This document shows positions 34,830 to 46,872 of a stretch of DNA of 64,000 nt, one piece after another. The first letter of the stretch is position 1. Each line of letters starts with the position of its first letter. The notes beneath the pieces are model-generated. The model was not told the origin of the DNA. It made no database searches and worked only from the letters and a program-made list of their open reading frames with translations. The stretch comes from Diphasiastrum complanatum. Its lineage: Eukaryota; Streptophyta; Lycopodiopsida; Lycopodiales; Lycopodiaceae. The DNA lies in NCBI GenBank assembly GCA_029204225.1, contig CM055096.1, forward strand, positions 39,468,461 to 39,532,460, written 5' to 3'. Made by a program: the position numbers and the translations under genes.

Positions 34830-35989
34830 TTCTATCTTTAAGTGCTTGTTTGAGGTGAAAGTCAGACTAAGGATAATGATTTTCATGTTCTTAGGACAAA
34901 ACTAGATCAAGGGGGAAGAATGTGACGTCCATGTCCTATACATAGGATTCGGCATAATCCTTGACCTGGATACCTAGTACTTTGGTAAGCAAGATTATTA
35001 GTTACAATCCGTAATTCCGGACAAGGCCATTAATGTAATTAATAACCTTGCGAGGCCCCAATCACACATATTGCGACGTGTGGTGCTATTGCATGGGTTA
35101 TGATGGCTATTGGGATGGTGTACAATATCAATAGTAATGAACTGCATGTACGGGGATATTATAGGCTTGCATGGGCACATGCACAGATAATGGATGGCCT
35201 ATATGCAGTAGGGGAAACTCGCCCTACTCCCATTCTTGTGATGTGATTCATTGCCAGGTTACTCTCTCTACACATGCATCTTATTCCCTAGCAGAGGGGA
35301 GATGCTACTAGAGATTGATCAGTAGCATCTACATTGTTGGGTGGTTTGGCTCCACAATCATTCTTTTGTTTGTGTGTGTGTGTGTGTGTCTTGTAAACAG
35401 GATCTTGGAGGTGCTTCTCCTTACAAGATTGTTTTTTTTTTAAAGATATTGTCCATAATGTGAGATGTAGAGATCCTTTAGCTAACAAAAACGAAAGGAA
35501 GATATCTTTTCCTATGTACAATGCATCAAAACATAAGCAAAAGAGTCCAGATCTCATTGGCTTTAGTCAAACAATCCACATGCTCTTGTATTGGAATCCA
35601 CAAGTGGCTAATGCAGAGGCACTGCATCACTATGATATTGAAGCTTGGACTATATTGTTGTAGTTGTTTTATAGTTGGAAGAGCACTTAAGTCAAAAAAT
35701 CTTTTATCCTAGGGACAAGAAGGGTCTTAGCTCTAAGGACTCCTCAATTGAATCTTCATCTTCTTTTTTGTCTATTTATTTCTCGTTTGAGGATGATTTC
35801 AAGTGAAAGGACCCACGCATATCCAAGAAGAGTAGCCACCTAGTGTCCACACTATTCTGGCAACCACACAGGAAATGAGTGTTCGTAGTTGAGACAAAGG
35901 TTATAGTGACCTGCACAATATTGTCATATCTGTAATATGAGCAATCACGGTACCAATGAATGTTGATACAACCTCAGAAATCAAGTAGC
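34830..35989 (+). other. Gypsy pol tail, purine tract and probable LTR start
   Basis: Near 34890 a frame reads LRTKLDQGGRM-stop, like the end of a gypsy polyprotein. The purine tract AAGGGGGAAGAA then meets TGTGACGTCC at about 34921, which would be an LTR start. The far end of this LTR was not found and no primer site is visible before the gag remnant at 36018. The stretch also holds a (TG)n run near 35369-35389 and a perfect 10-bp hairpin (35300-35330). Confidence 0.35.
35300..35330. other. Perfect 10-bp stem-loop
   Basis: AGATGCTACT, an 11-nt spacer, then AGTAGCATCT. It lies in the probable gypsy LTR, just before the (TG)n run. Confidence 0.62.
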
Positions 35990-36017
35990 CCACCGACTAG
36001 CACCAAATCTCGCCCCA

Positions 36018-36887
36018 TTGGCACAACGACAAGGTACCTTGCCCCAACCACCACCGAGATTGGCGTTACCACCCATTCCCCCCAGAACCCAAGACTTAGT
36101 AGTGAGTAATGTGCAACTAGCTGTTCAACAGCTGAACATGGTCAAATTGACCGAAGAACCCGAATATCCTGAGGAGGAAGCACATGACTTTGTTCTAGTG
36201 CATTTCATAGACGGAGTGAATGGCGACTTAATACTGATCTATGCTAACTATCTTAGAGATACAGGATTTAGGGCTCCCATTAAATGTTATGGATGTGGAG
36301 AAAACCATAGGATTGTCGAGTGTCCTAACAAGCCACAAGGCAATTTTGTACCACTATGCCATGATTGTAGGTATGGACACCCATACCTAACATGTCCAAT
36401 GAGAAAGGAGAAACAAGGAGAGGTCTCTGCCTCGTTGCACCAAGGCATCTACGATGCAGGTATTCATCTAGACTAGAGCCCACAAATGGAAAGAGAAGGA
36501 GTCAACCAAATTCGCCACTACTGGTCCTGCTAGTAGATCATTTGATTCTCTTTATGTAGGTGAATAACTGAACCCCATAGTTGAGCAAGGTATTTGTAGA
36601 TGCATGAAAGAGTGGATGAAAGAGGCTCAAGCCCTAGATCAGCAGGCTAGAGAGGTAGCCTGAGTGCAAGACCAAAGTCAGTCCAAGGGTGAGAATGATA
36701 AACAACCTACCGCTTCCTCTCGCTCCCTTGTAAATCCGAGATTACAGTAGTTCATCCATGCAACCGGACAAAATGTGCATGAGCATTTTGGTCTAGAAGT
36801 CCGTTTCCATAGTAAGGAAGAGAAAAAGAACCATATTGTTGTCCTAGTCTATCTATTGAAAAGTGATGTCAGAATACCCCTGGACAC
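36018..36887 (+). pseudogene. gag: Gypsy-2 gag remnant with two CCHC-like knuckles
   Basis: Plus-strand Gag fragment. An open frame of 152 codons (36018-36476) ends with CYGCGENHRIVECP and CHDCRYGHPYLTCP, two adjacent zinc-knuckle motifs. A degraded continuation up to 36887 lacks a frame. The body is cut off by family A copies at 36888. The rest of the element (RT end, RNase H, integrase) reappears at about 45860-46872 on the same strand. Confidence 0.74.
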
Positions 36888-37805
36888 TGTTGTAAAGCTG
36901 ACTCAGGTGCACCCAACGTGCCCTGTAAGACTCTAAGGGGTGACACTCCCTAAGGTCCCAGAGAAAGGTAGAACGTCAAGGACTGAGCCTCCGACCTGTG
37001 GTGAGCCAGTCAAGTAGTCACAAGTCATGAGCTAGCTCTGGAGCTCGAGTCATGGCCTAGTCAGGAAGCAAGTTGATTCTGCCACCGGAACGGCTCCCGG
37101 GACCCATGTCCGGGAGCCAGACTGATTCTGCCAGGCTTGCCAGGCTTAATCAGCAAAATAAAAACTAAGTCCCAAAAAGCGTGCTTTACCAGAAAGCACT
37201 ATGTTTCAAAACAGAGGGGGTGCGCCGAATCACAGCAGAACTATAGGGGGAGTCCGGCAGACAGAAACTTGGGCAGCTCAACCAGCGCCAGGAATCCAAT
37301 CGCCAAGTCTCAGCTCCCTCTACCAGCACGAACCAGGCACAATGCCCAGCACGTGTTGGTGGCCCCGAGACCGGTCACTCTATGTATGAATGTAACCTCT
37401 TCCAAATCTAATAAAGTTGATCCTTGGGGATGATTACCATTTCGGTTTCGCCTCCGGGACTGGTCCAAGTGGAAGGACCCTTACTACAACCTTTTTGCGT
37501 CGTCGGCGCCTAAGGGTCCCTGTCATCGACATGGGGCTTGCCGCTATGCCAATTGGTCAGTTTGGCGACCACTATGCCTTGGGTTTCATGTGTGGCTTGT
37601 CTTTGCCTTTGGTTACCTTTTGGGGACGGATTCTGAGATGGCTTTCGGGTTGGTTGGGATTCCAGTTTTCTTAAGTCTGAATGGTTAAGCTTGTTACGTT
37701 TCTGAGTTGGCTTTTACGTAAGTGCATGATGGATGAATGTTAGACTTAAGCGCATGTTGGGGAAACCGCTCAAGTCCCAGTGCCCTTTGAGGCGCCGGCG
37801 CAACA
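36888..37805 (+). repeat. Family A LTR 1 of the tandem, 918 bp
   Basis: TGTTGTAAAGCTGACTC...GCCGGCGCAACA. It contains the perfect hairpin GTGCTTTACCAGAAAGCAC (37181-37199) and AATAAAG near 37410. Confidence 0.93.
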
Positions 37806-37895
37806 TGTGGTATCAGAGCCGACTAGCCGGTCAGCTACGCAAGTCTCACAAGGATGGCCACGTTTTGGGATTTGTCAGGACAACTGTTGCGCAAG

Positions 37896-38281
37896 GTGCT
37901 GCCCACAGTGTAAGCACGGGTGCGTCCACGGTCGGGGTGGTCGGTAGAACGGGGGACTTGATGAGTCAAAGTGCTGCCCTCGAGGTGTAAGCACGGTCAG
38001 TTCTCCCGGTTCGGGCTTGGCGCTGTCGGCACGTAGGACGGATGAGGCAAAGTGCTGCCTAGGTAGGTGAAAGCACGGTCTGTACCTTGTGGGGTGCGGG
38101 GCAACATATTCGAACTGTACGGGTTAACCATTGATACAGAGATGCTGCTCGAATTCGGGTGTAAAGCACGGGTGGTTAGCTGCCTGTGCGGGATAGCTGC
38201 CGATCGTTTAGCTATAAGGGCTACCGACCAAAAAGTGGTGGGACGTGACTAAGGCAATGTGCTGCTTAATGGTGAAAGCAC
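37896..38281 (+). other. A2 leader stem-loop array
   Basis: Five hairpins at 37896-37917, 37971-37994, 38052-38076, 38142-38169 and 38259-38281. Each pairs GTGCT (ATGCT in the fourth) with AGCAC around a 12-18-nt loop beginning GC. Start-to-start spacing is 75, 81, 90 and 117 nt. No start codon opens a long frame in this stretch. Confidence 0.7.
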
Positions 38282-38519
38282 GGATGGTTGGATGGATGTT
38301 TCCCCATGGGCTAATTCTGTGATAGATTTGTGTGGGCGCGGCTAGGCAAAGATCCTACGTCCGGTCTCAAGGGGAATGTGACTTGAGAGGGATCCTCTGT
38401 TTAGCTTTGGTTGGTATTTTCGTTTGTGGTGTGCTTGCCTGGACCTGAATTATCCCTGACTACTTGTTTTGATCCAGGTGATCTGATCTAGTTGGGAGTT
38501 GTGAGAGGAGCTTACATTT

Positions 38520-39566
38520 ATGAGTGGACGACGCACAAGTATGGAAAGGAACTTTCATGGGGCAACCCCCAAGATTGGTTCAAGATTGTTATTCTTATCA
38601 GGAAAGATCGCGGGGAGGAAGTCAGATTTCATGATCGACTCCGGAGCTTCACATCATTATATCTCAAGGAGCGTAGTGGAACAATTCAGCTTGCCGATTG
38701 AATTTCAGTACTGCATATCATCCTCAGACAGATGGGCAAACGGAGCGAGTCAATCGACAGATTGAACAATATAACGAAATTATGTCGCTTGGGACCAATC
38801 CGATTGGGTCAACTACTTGGATATTCTCGAGTTTGCACATAACAACCAAGTGAACAGATCTACTGGAAGGGCACCCTTCGAGATAAGCAATGGTCGGCTA
38901 CCGATTGTTCCAAGCTCTTTTCTTACAGGCGTGCAGGAAACACCAGTACCCACTGTAGAGGAATTCATCAATGAGTGGCACACAAAGCTGACAGAGGTGA
39001 AGGCATTTTTAGAGCAGTCACAAAGGAGTATGGCAGCTGACGTAAACCCACATCGACGAGAACTGGAATTTGAGGAAGGTGATCAAGTATGGCTGAACAC
39101 AAAGGACATTGCGTTACCAAAAGGTTTTTCTCATAAGTTCGCTCGACCTTATGCGGGACCATATTATGTCACCAAGAAGATCAACCCAGTGGCTTACCGA
39201 TTAGCACTGCCATCCAGCTTGGATATACACAATGTGTTTCATATCTCATTACTCAAACGGTACAAACCAGATGAGCGATTTGATCGGCAACACGAACTCC
39301 GTCACCCACCAACGACACTTGATGATACGAAGAGGCAGCTTGTACCAGAACAAATATTGACACATAGAAAGCCAACTGGCGTTCAACGTGAATATCTAGT
39401 GAAGTGGCTACGGGCTCCACTTATTGAGGCTTCTTGGGAGTACAAAGACAAACTTAAGGAGGGAGCCCCTGAAGTACTAGTAGATTATCTGCAGAAGAAC
39501 CAACGCAATAGCCGTTTTCCCAGATCGGCACACAAAGCACTACCTGGCGGCATGCCTCTTACATAA
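38520..39566 (+). pseudogene. pol: A2 pol with a 2.4-kb internal deletion
   Basis: The frame opens like A1 ([14 protein letters not shown]; the DSGAS active site is present, HNYIS changed to HHYIS). After QFSLP it jumps into integrase sequence in another frame and stops at about 38765. The integrase C-terminal part and chromodomain follow in an open frame to 39566 ([11 protein letters not shown] to [17 protein letters not shown]). The interior is 2002 bp against 4439 bp in A1, so about 2437 bp is missing, including RT, RNase H and the integrase core. The junction shares only about 2 bp. Confidence 0.92.
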
Positions 39567-39807
39567 ACATTCATGGCCATTCTGAAGTTCAAGGAACTTC
39601 TCGGTATTTTTCTTAAGTTTGCCAATAAATCACTTGCAGCTTTACACAGGTTTTACGTAAGTGAACTTTATCTACACTTTTCCTGTGCTACTGCCAATGT
39701 ATTTTGTGATTCAAAGTTGTTAAGGCCGGTGAATTAAGCCCGTGCCATACGTCCTAGGTCTAGTTTGGCCCTGATGAGGACATCAGCTTTTTCAAAGGAG
39801 GGGAGGA

Positions 39808-40725
39808 TGTTGTAAAGCTGACTCAGGTGCACCCAACGTGCCCTGTAAGACTCTAAGGGGTGACACTCCCTAAGGTCCCAGAGCAAGTTAGAACGTCAAG
39901 GACTGAGCCTCCGACCTGCGGTGAGCCAGTCAAGTAGTCACAAGTCATGAGCTAGCTCTGGAGCTCGAGTCATGGCCTAGTAAGGAAACAAGTTGATTCT
40001 GCCACCGGAACGGCTCCCGGGACTCATGTCCGAGAGCCAGACTGATTCTGCCAGGCTTGCCAGGCTTAATCAGCAAAATAAAAACTAAGTCCCAAAAAGC
40101 GTGCTTTACCAGAAAGCACTATGTTTCAAAACATAGGGGGTGCGCCGAATCACAGCAGAACTATAGGGGGAGTCCGGCAGATAGAAACTTGGGCAGCTCA
40201 ACCAGCGCCAGGAATCCAGTCGCCAGGTCTCAGCTCCCTCTACCAGCACGAGCCAGGCACAATGCCCAGCACGTGTTGGTGTCCCCGAGACCGGTCAGTC
40301 TATGTATGAATGTAACCTCTTCCAGATCTAATAAAGTTGATCCTTGGGGATGATTACCATTTCGGTTTCGCCTCCGGGACTGGTCCAAGTGGAAGGACCC
40401 TTACTACAACCTTTTTGCGTCGCTGGCGCCTAAGGGTCCCTGTCATCGACATGGGGCTTGCCGCTATGCCAATTGGTCAGTTTGGCGACCACTATGCCTT
40501 GGGTTTCATGTGTGGCTTATCTTTGCCTTTGGTTACCTTTTGGGGACGGATTCTGAGATGGCTTTCGGGTTGGTTGGGATTCCAGTTTTCTTAAGTCTGA
40601 ATGGTTATGCTTGTTACGTTTCTGAGTTGGCTTTTACGTAAGTGCATGATGGATGAATGTTAGACTTAAGCGCGTGTTGGGGAAACCACTCAAGTCCCAA
40701 CGCCCTTTGAGGCGCCGGCGCAACA
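39808..40725 (+). repeat. Family A LTR 2, shared by A2 and A3
   Basis: It is preceded by the purine tract AAAGGAGGGGAGGA (A2 side) and followed by primer site TGGTATCAGAGCC (A3 side), so it serves as 3' LTR of A2 and 5' LTR of A3. Confidence 0.93.
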
Positions 40726-40815
40726 TGTGGTATCAGAGCCGACTAGCCGGTCAACTATGCAAGTCTCACAGGAATGGCCATGTTTTGGGATTTGTCAGGA
40801 CAACCGTTGCACAAG

Positions 40816-41201
40816 GTGCTGCCCACAGTGTAAGGACGGGTGCGTCCACGGTCGGGGTGGTCGACAGAACGGAGGACTTGATGAGTCAAAGTGATGCCCT
40901 CGAGGTGTAAGCACGGTCAGTTCTCGCGGTTCGGGCCTGGCGCTGTTTGCACGTAGGACGGATGAGGCAAAGTGCTGCCTAGGTAGGTGAAAGCACGGTC
41001 TGTACCTTGTGGGGTGCGGGGCGACATATTCGAACTGTACGGGTTAACCATTGATACAGAGATGCTGCTCGAATTCGGGTGTAAAGCACGGGTGGTTAGC
41101 TGCCGGTGCGGGATAGCTGCCGATCGTTTAGCTATAAGGGCTATCGACCAAAAAGTGGTGGGGCGTGACTAAGGCAATGTGCTGCTTAATGGTGAAAGCA
41201 C
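40816..41201 (+). other. A3 leader stem-loop array (partly degraded)
   Basis: Same five-unit array as in A2. The first unit's right arm is AGGAC instead of AGCAC and the second unit's left arm is GTGAT instead of GTGCT. Two stems are thus weakened in this dead copy. Confidence 0.65.
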
Positions 41202-41439
41202 GGATGGTTGGATGGATGTTTCCCCGTGGGCTAATTCTGTGATAGATTTGTGTGGGCACGACTAGGCAAAGATCCTACGTCCGGTCTCAAGGGGAATGTG
41301 ACTTGAGAGGGATCCTCTGTTTAGCTTTGGTTGGTATGTTCGTTTGTGGTGTGCTTGCCTGGACCTGAATTATCCCTGACTACTTGTTTTGATCTAGGTG
41401 ATCTGATCTAGTTGGGAGTTGTGAGAGGAGCTTACATTT

Positions 41440-44400
41440 ATGAGTGGATGACGCACAAGTATGGAAAGGAACTTCTATGGGGCAACCCCCAAGATTGGTT
41501 CAAGATTGTTATTCTTATCAGGAAAGATCGCGGGGAGGAAGTCAGATTTCATGATCGACTCCGGAGCTTCACATAACTATATCTCAAGGAGCGTAGTGGA
41601 ACAATTCAGCTTGCCGACCAGGAATGTTACATCTACTCTCAAGGTAGAAACAGCGAAGGGTGCACTAGATGCAGACAAAGCGACATTGAACATCCCGGTG
41701 CAGATTGGAAGATGGAAGGCTAAACTTAGCTTTGTGACTTTAGAGATGGATGCCTTCGATGTGATTTTGGGCCTCCCTTGGTTAAATGAACACTGTATCA
41801 CAGTTTTGGGTAGGAGCTCAAACTTGGTCCTCTTGGATTATAAGGGACAAATCTGCGTGACAAAAGCCCTGCCCGGAGGAAATGCTAAGGATACCGATAT
41901 TGAACAAAATCTCGTTGCAGCATTAGTGATGAAAAGAATGGCGAAAGGGAAAAGGTCAAAGTGCTTCCTTTGCATCTGTCAAGAAGTCCCAGAAGGGAAA
42001 AGCGTGCGACAAGGAAACTTGCCAAAAGAAGTGGCAGATCTGTTAGAAGAATTTAGCGATGTGTTCCTGGAGGAACTCCTAGCTAAGCTACCTCCTCGAA
42101 GACCAGTGGACCATAAAATTGAGTTGGTACCAGGAACAGAGCCAACTTCACGAGCACCCTACAGAATGTCACAATAAGAGTTGGCGGAACTGAAACGACA
42201 ACTTGGTGAATTGATAGACAAAGGTTTTACTAGACCTAGCGCTTCACCTTTTGGAGCCCCAGTGTTGTTCGTGTAAAAGGCGGACAAAACTCTTCGAATG
42301 TGTGTGGATTATCGCATGGTTAACAAGAGTACCATCAAGAACAAGTACCCCATGCCTTGAATTGATGACCTATTCGACCAACTCAAACATGCCAAATACT
42401 TTAGCTGAATAGATCTCAGATCTGGATATCATCAAATTCGAATAGCTAAAGGTGATGAGCACAAAACGATGTTTCAAACGCAGTACGGGAGTCACGAGTT
42501 CCTGGTGATGCCATTCGGTCTAACAAACGCACCAGCCACTTTTTGCACGTTGATGAACAATATATTTCAAGACTGCCTAGATGAATTTGTCATTGTGTAC
42601 ATTGATGACATATTAGTATTTAGCCGGAACCTTAAAGATCACATTCAACATTTAAGGACAGTTCTCCAACGACTGAGGAGGAACTGCTTGTTCTCGAAAA
42701 GAGAGAAATGTGAGTTTGTGGTGGAGGAAGTTGACTTCCTTGGACATGTTATAGGCCACGGACGGATTCGAATGGATCCTAAGAAGATCAAGGCTATCTT
42801 GGATTGGCTAGCACCTAAAACTGTTCATGGCATCAAATCCTTTGTGGGCTTATGTAACTTTTACAGGAGATTCATTGAGGCATTTAGCAAAATTGTGGCA
42901 CCACTGTTGGAGCAGACCAAGACTCATCTGAAGATGACATGGACACCGAAATGTGAAGCAGCGTTCCAAGAACTAAAACAACGGATCACTCAAGAACCCA
43001 TCCTTGCCTTACCGGACTTTAGCAAACCTTTTGAAATACATATAGATGCGTCGAACTTTGCTATTGGGGCCGTGCTGATGCAAGACGGAAAACCTGTTGC
43101 ATATTTTTCAAAGAAATTGAGTGACGTAGAGCGACGATGGCCAACTCATGAAAAAGAAATGGTCGCAGTAGTCCAAGCAGTGGAGCATTGGAGACATTAT
43201 GTGGCAAGAAAACCCTTTAAGACGTTCACTGATAATGTATCACTCAAGTACTTCTCATCCCAAGGTATGCTCACGCCAAAGCAAATGCGATGGCAAAACT
43301 TTCTCTCAAAATTCAATATAGACATTTTACACACGGTGGGAAAGAACAATGTGGTGGCGGACGCACTAAGTAGACAGGAACACTTGATGGCAACAGTGAC
43401 AACTCAGGTGACTGGCCTACTCCAAGAAATCAGGGACAATTATGGTGTAGATGCGTTGGCGAAGGACTTAATGATCGAATTCCAGCTGGGAAAGCCTCAT
43501 AAACATTTCACTTGGAAAGATCAAATGGTTGTTTATAAACAACGCAGAGTATATGTCCCAGACAACATCAACCTGAGGAAGAAAGTCTTGCGAGAACATC
43601 ATGACGTACTAGCCGTCAGGCATCCAGGGGTGAATCGCATGTATGAACTTCTCAAAAGAGACTTCTATTGGCCAAGTATGTGGGCAGACGTTGAATCCTA
43701 TGTGCAAACATGCCCGACATGTCAACAAGGGGGGTCAACTACTTGGATATTCTCGAGTTTGCACATAACAACCAAGCGAACAGATCTACTGGAAGGGCAC
43801 CCTTCGAGATAAGCAATGGTCGGCTACCGATTGTTCCAAGCTCTTTTCTTACAGGCGTGCAGGAAACACCGGTACCCACTGTAGAGGAATTCATCAATGA
43901 GTGGCACACAAAGCTGATAGAGGTGAAGGCATTTTTAGAGCGGTCACAAAGGAGTATGGCAGCTGAAGTAAACCCACATCGACGAGAACTGGAATTTGAG
44001 GAAGGTGATCATGTATGGCTGAACACAAAGAACATTGCGTTACCAAAAGGTTTTTCTCATAAGTTCGCTCGACCTTATGCGGGACCATATTATGTCACCA
44101 AGAAGATCAACCCAGTGGCTTACCGATTAGCGCTGCCATCCAGCTTGGATATACACAATGTGTTTCATATCTCATTACTCAAACGGTACAAACCAGATGA
44201 GCGATTTGATCGGCAACACGAACTCTGTCACCCACCAACGACACTTGATGATACGAAGAGGCAGCTTGTACCAAAACAAATATTGACACATAGAAAGCCA
44301 ACTGGCGTTCAACGTGAATATCTAGTGAAGTGGCTACGGGCTCCACTTATTGAGGCTTCTTGGGAGTACGAAGACAAACTTAAGGAGGGAGCCCCTGAAG

Positions 44401-44492
44401 TACTAGCAGATTATCTGCAGAAGAACCAACGCAATAGCCGTTTTCCCAGATCAGCACACAAAGCACTACCTGGCGGCATGCCTCTTACATAA
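41440..44492 (+). pseudogene. pol: A3 pol, disabled by five stops and an integrase-core deletion
   Basis: Closely similar to A1 pol but dead. In-frame stops are at 41449 (CGA to TGA, codon 4), 42175, 42274, 42358 and 42406 (CGA to TGA), all in the leading part up to RT. The frame is then open from about 42409 through YIDD, RNase H and the integrase zinc region to CPTCQQ near 43728. There about 431 bp is missing, which removes the DDE catalytic core and shifts the frame. The integrase C-terminus and chromodomain continue to 44492. Confidence 0.92.
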
Positions 44493-44733
44493 ACATTCAT
44501 GGCCATTCTGAAGTTCAAGGAACTTCTCGGTATTTTTCTTAAGTTTGCCAATAAATCACTTGCAGCTTTACACAGGTTTTACGTAAGTGAACTTTATCTA
44601 CACTTTTCCTGTGCTACTGCCAATGTATTTTGTGATTCAAAGTTGTTAAGGCCGGTGAATTAAGCCCGTGCCATACGTCCTAGGTCTAGTTTGGCCCTGA
44701 TGAGGACATCAGCTTTTTCAAACGAGGGGAGGA

Positions 44734-45651
44734 TGTTGTAAAGCTGACTCAGGTGCACCCAACGTGCCCTGTAAGACTCTAAGGGGTGACACTCCCTAAG
44801 GTCCCAGAGCAAGTTAGAACGTCAAGGACTGAGCCTCCGACCTGCGGTGAGCCAGTCAAGTAGTCACAAGTCATGAGCTAGCTCTGGAGCTCGAGTCATG
44901 GCCTAGTCAGGAAGCAAGTTGATTCTGCCACCGGAACGGCTCCCGGGACCCATGTTCGGGAGCCAGACTGATTCTGCCAGGCTTGCCAGGCTTAATCAGC
45001 AAAATAAAAACTAAGTCCCAAAAAGCGTGCTTTACCAGAAAGCACTATGTTTCAGAACAGAGGGGGTGCGCCGAATCATAGTAGAACTATAGGGGGAGTC
45101 CGGCAGACAGAAACTTGGGCAGCTCAACCAGCGCCGGGAATCCAGTCGCTAGGTCTCAGCTCCCTCTACCAGCACGCGCCAGGCACAATGCCCCGCACGT
45201 GTTGGTGGCCCCGAGACCGGTCAGTCTATGTATGAATGTAACCTCTTCCAAATCTAATAAAGTTGATCCTTGGGGATGATTACCATTTCGGTTTCGCCTC
45301 CGGGACTGGTCCAAGTGGAAGGATCCTTACTACAACCTTTTTGCGTCGCTGGCGCCTAAGGGTCCCTGTCATCGACATGGGGCTTGCCGCTATGCCAATT
45401 GGTCAGTTTGGCGACCACTATGCCCTGGGTTTCATGTGTGGCTTGTCTTTGCCTTTGGTTACCTTTTGGGGACGGATTCTGAGATGGCTTTCAGGTTGGT
45501 TGGGATTCCAGTTTTCTTAAGTCTGAATGGTTAAGCTTGTTACGTTTCTGAGTTGGCTTTTACGTAAGTGCATGATGGATGAATGTTAGACTTAAGCACG
45601 TGTTGGGGAAACCGCTCAAGTCCCAGTGCCCTTTGAGGCGTCGGTGCAACA
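44734..45651 (+). repeat. Family A LTR 3, 918 bp
   Basis: 3' LTR of A3. Near its end CGCCGGCGC has become CGTCGGTGC. It is followed by gypsy-2 sequence. Confidence 0.93.
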
Positions 45652-46872
45652 AGCACCCTACTCAAAACACATCTGATCCTCTGATAAGGATTGAAGACTT
45701 ATATAGATGGACTAGGCAGCGAGAAACTTGAAGCACACCCTACCAATCTAGTGTCAGGGACGTAGAAGTAGAAGGATCACAACTAGTCCACCAAGTAGGG
45801 GTAGGATGGGAGAAAGATGCCAAGCATGTAACCATCCCTAAACCTGGCCATGCACAACATAGTGCTAGGCCATGTAGTTTCGAGACATGGTATCGCTACA
45901 GACGTCCACAATATCTGCATAATACTTGATTTGCCTGAGCCAAGAACCATATGAGAAGTATACATCTTTATGGGCCATTAAAACTATTATTGAATATTTG
46001 TCCCGAATTTTGCTAAGCTAGCCTGTCTGATGTACCAAATGATCATCCAACTAAAATGAACAGATGAAGCCACTAAGCCTTTTCATAAACTCAAGAAGGT
46101 CTTAGTCACTGCACCAAAGCTTCGACCCCCTATTTGGACCATAGAGTTCCACATCCATACAGATGCCTCTAAGTATGCCATAGGGAGTGTTCTAAGATAG
46201 CCTAGGGAGTACAAGAAGGATTACCCGATCTACTTCGCCAATAGGCAGTTGATTTCCACGGAGATGAACTATGTAACCACTAAATGAGAAGTGCTAGCCA
46301 TGATATATAGCATAAAGAAGTTCTGCCATTATCTGTAAGCCAATCCATTCATCTTCTTTGTAGATCACCAAGCCCTTCTGTATCTGGTAAATAGACCATG
46401 CACAACCAAATGGATCACCCGATGGTTGTTGCTTCTCCAAGAGTTCGACTTCAAAATAGCTGTTCACAGGGGGAAACAACACTATCTGGCTGATTACCTC
46501 TCATGGATACGCAATGTTCTTGAGAGCAGAGGAGTCGATGATGAACTCGTTGATGCCATCCTATTCCACATCGATGTCGTCTCTGAGTGGATCCCTAAGT
46601 GGATTGCCGATATAGTTGAATATCTTATGTCTAGACGTCCTCCCCCCGAGATGAGCAAGGTAGAACGATGCATGAATTATTAAATTTGTCTCTTTCACAT
46701 TGATAGCAGGACAAATTTATCGCATCTGTAACGATGAAATCATAAGCCACTGTGTCCTTCTGCATGAAGTGTCCCAAGTCGTAAGTATCGGCCACGAAGA
46801 AATTGGGGGGGGGGGATTTCACCGTCGAAGCTACCAACAGGAAAGTGCAGCAACACGACCTTTGGTGCCATC
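45652..46872 (+). pseudogene. Gypsy-2 RT end, RNase H and integrase zinc-region remnant
   Basis: Plus-strand continuation of the element whose gag lies at 36018. From about 45860: LGHVVSRHGIATDVHNI and LPEPRTI (RT connection). Then IHTDASKYAIGSVL, YFANRQLISTEMNY and FVDHQALLYLVNRP (RNase H). Last come VLLHEVSQVVSIGHEE and HDLWC near the end (integrase zinc region). Several stops and a frameshift at a run of G near 46807 break it. The main RT palm was not seen and is presumably lost. Copia-3 begins where it stops. Confidence 0.8.

Larger units (their letters stand above)
36888..45651 (+). mobile_element. Tandem family A copies A2 and A3 sharing a central LTR
   Basis: Five blocks in a row on the plus strand: LTR (36888-37805), A2 interior (37806-39807), LTR (39808-40725), A3 interior (40726-44733), LTR (44734-45651). 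All three LTRs are 918 bp. Each of the first two is followed by primer site TGGTATCAGAGCC (37808-37820, 40728-40740); the second and third are preceded by a purine tract. This LTR-interior-LTR-interior-LTR form is the usual product of unequal recombination between LTRs. The outer flanks (GACAC and AGCAC) do not match as a target duplication. The block splits gypsy-2. Confidence 0.92.
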
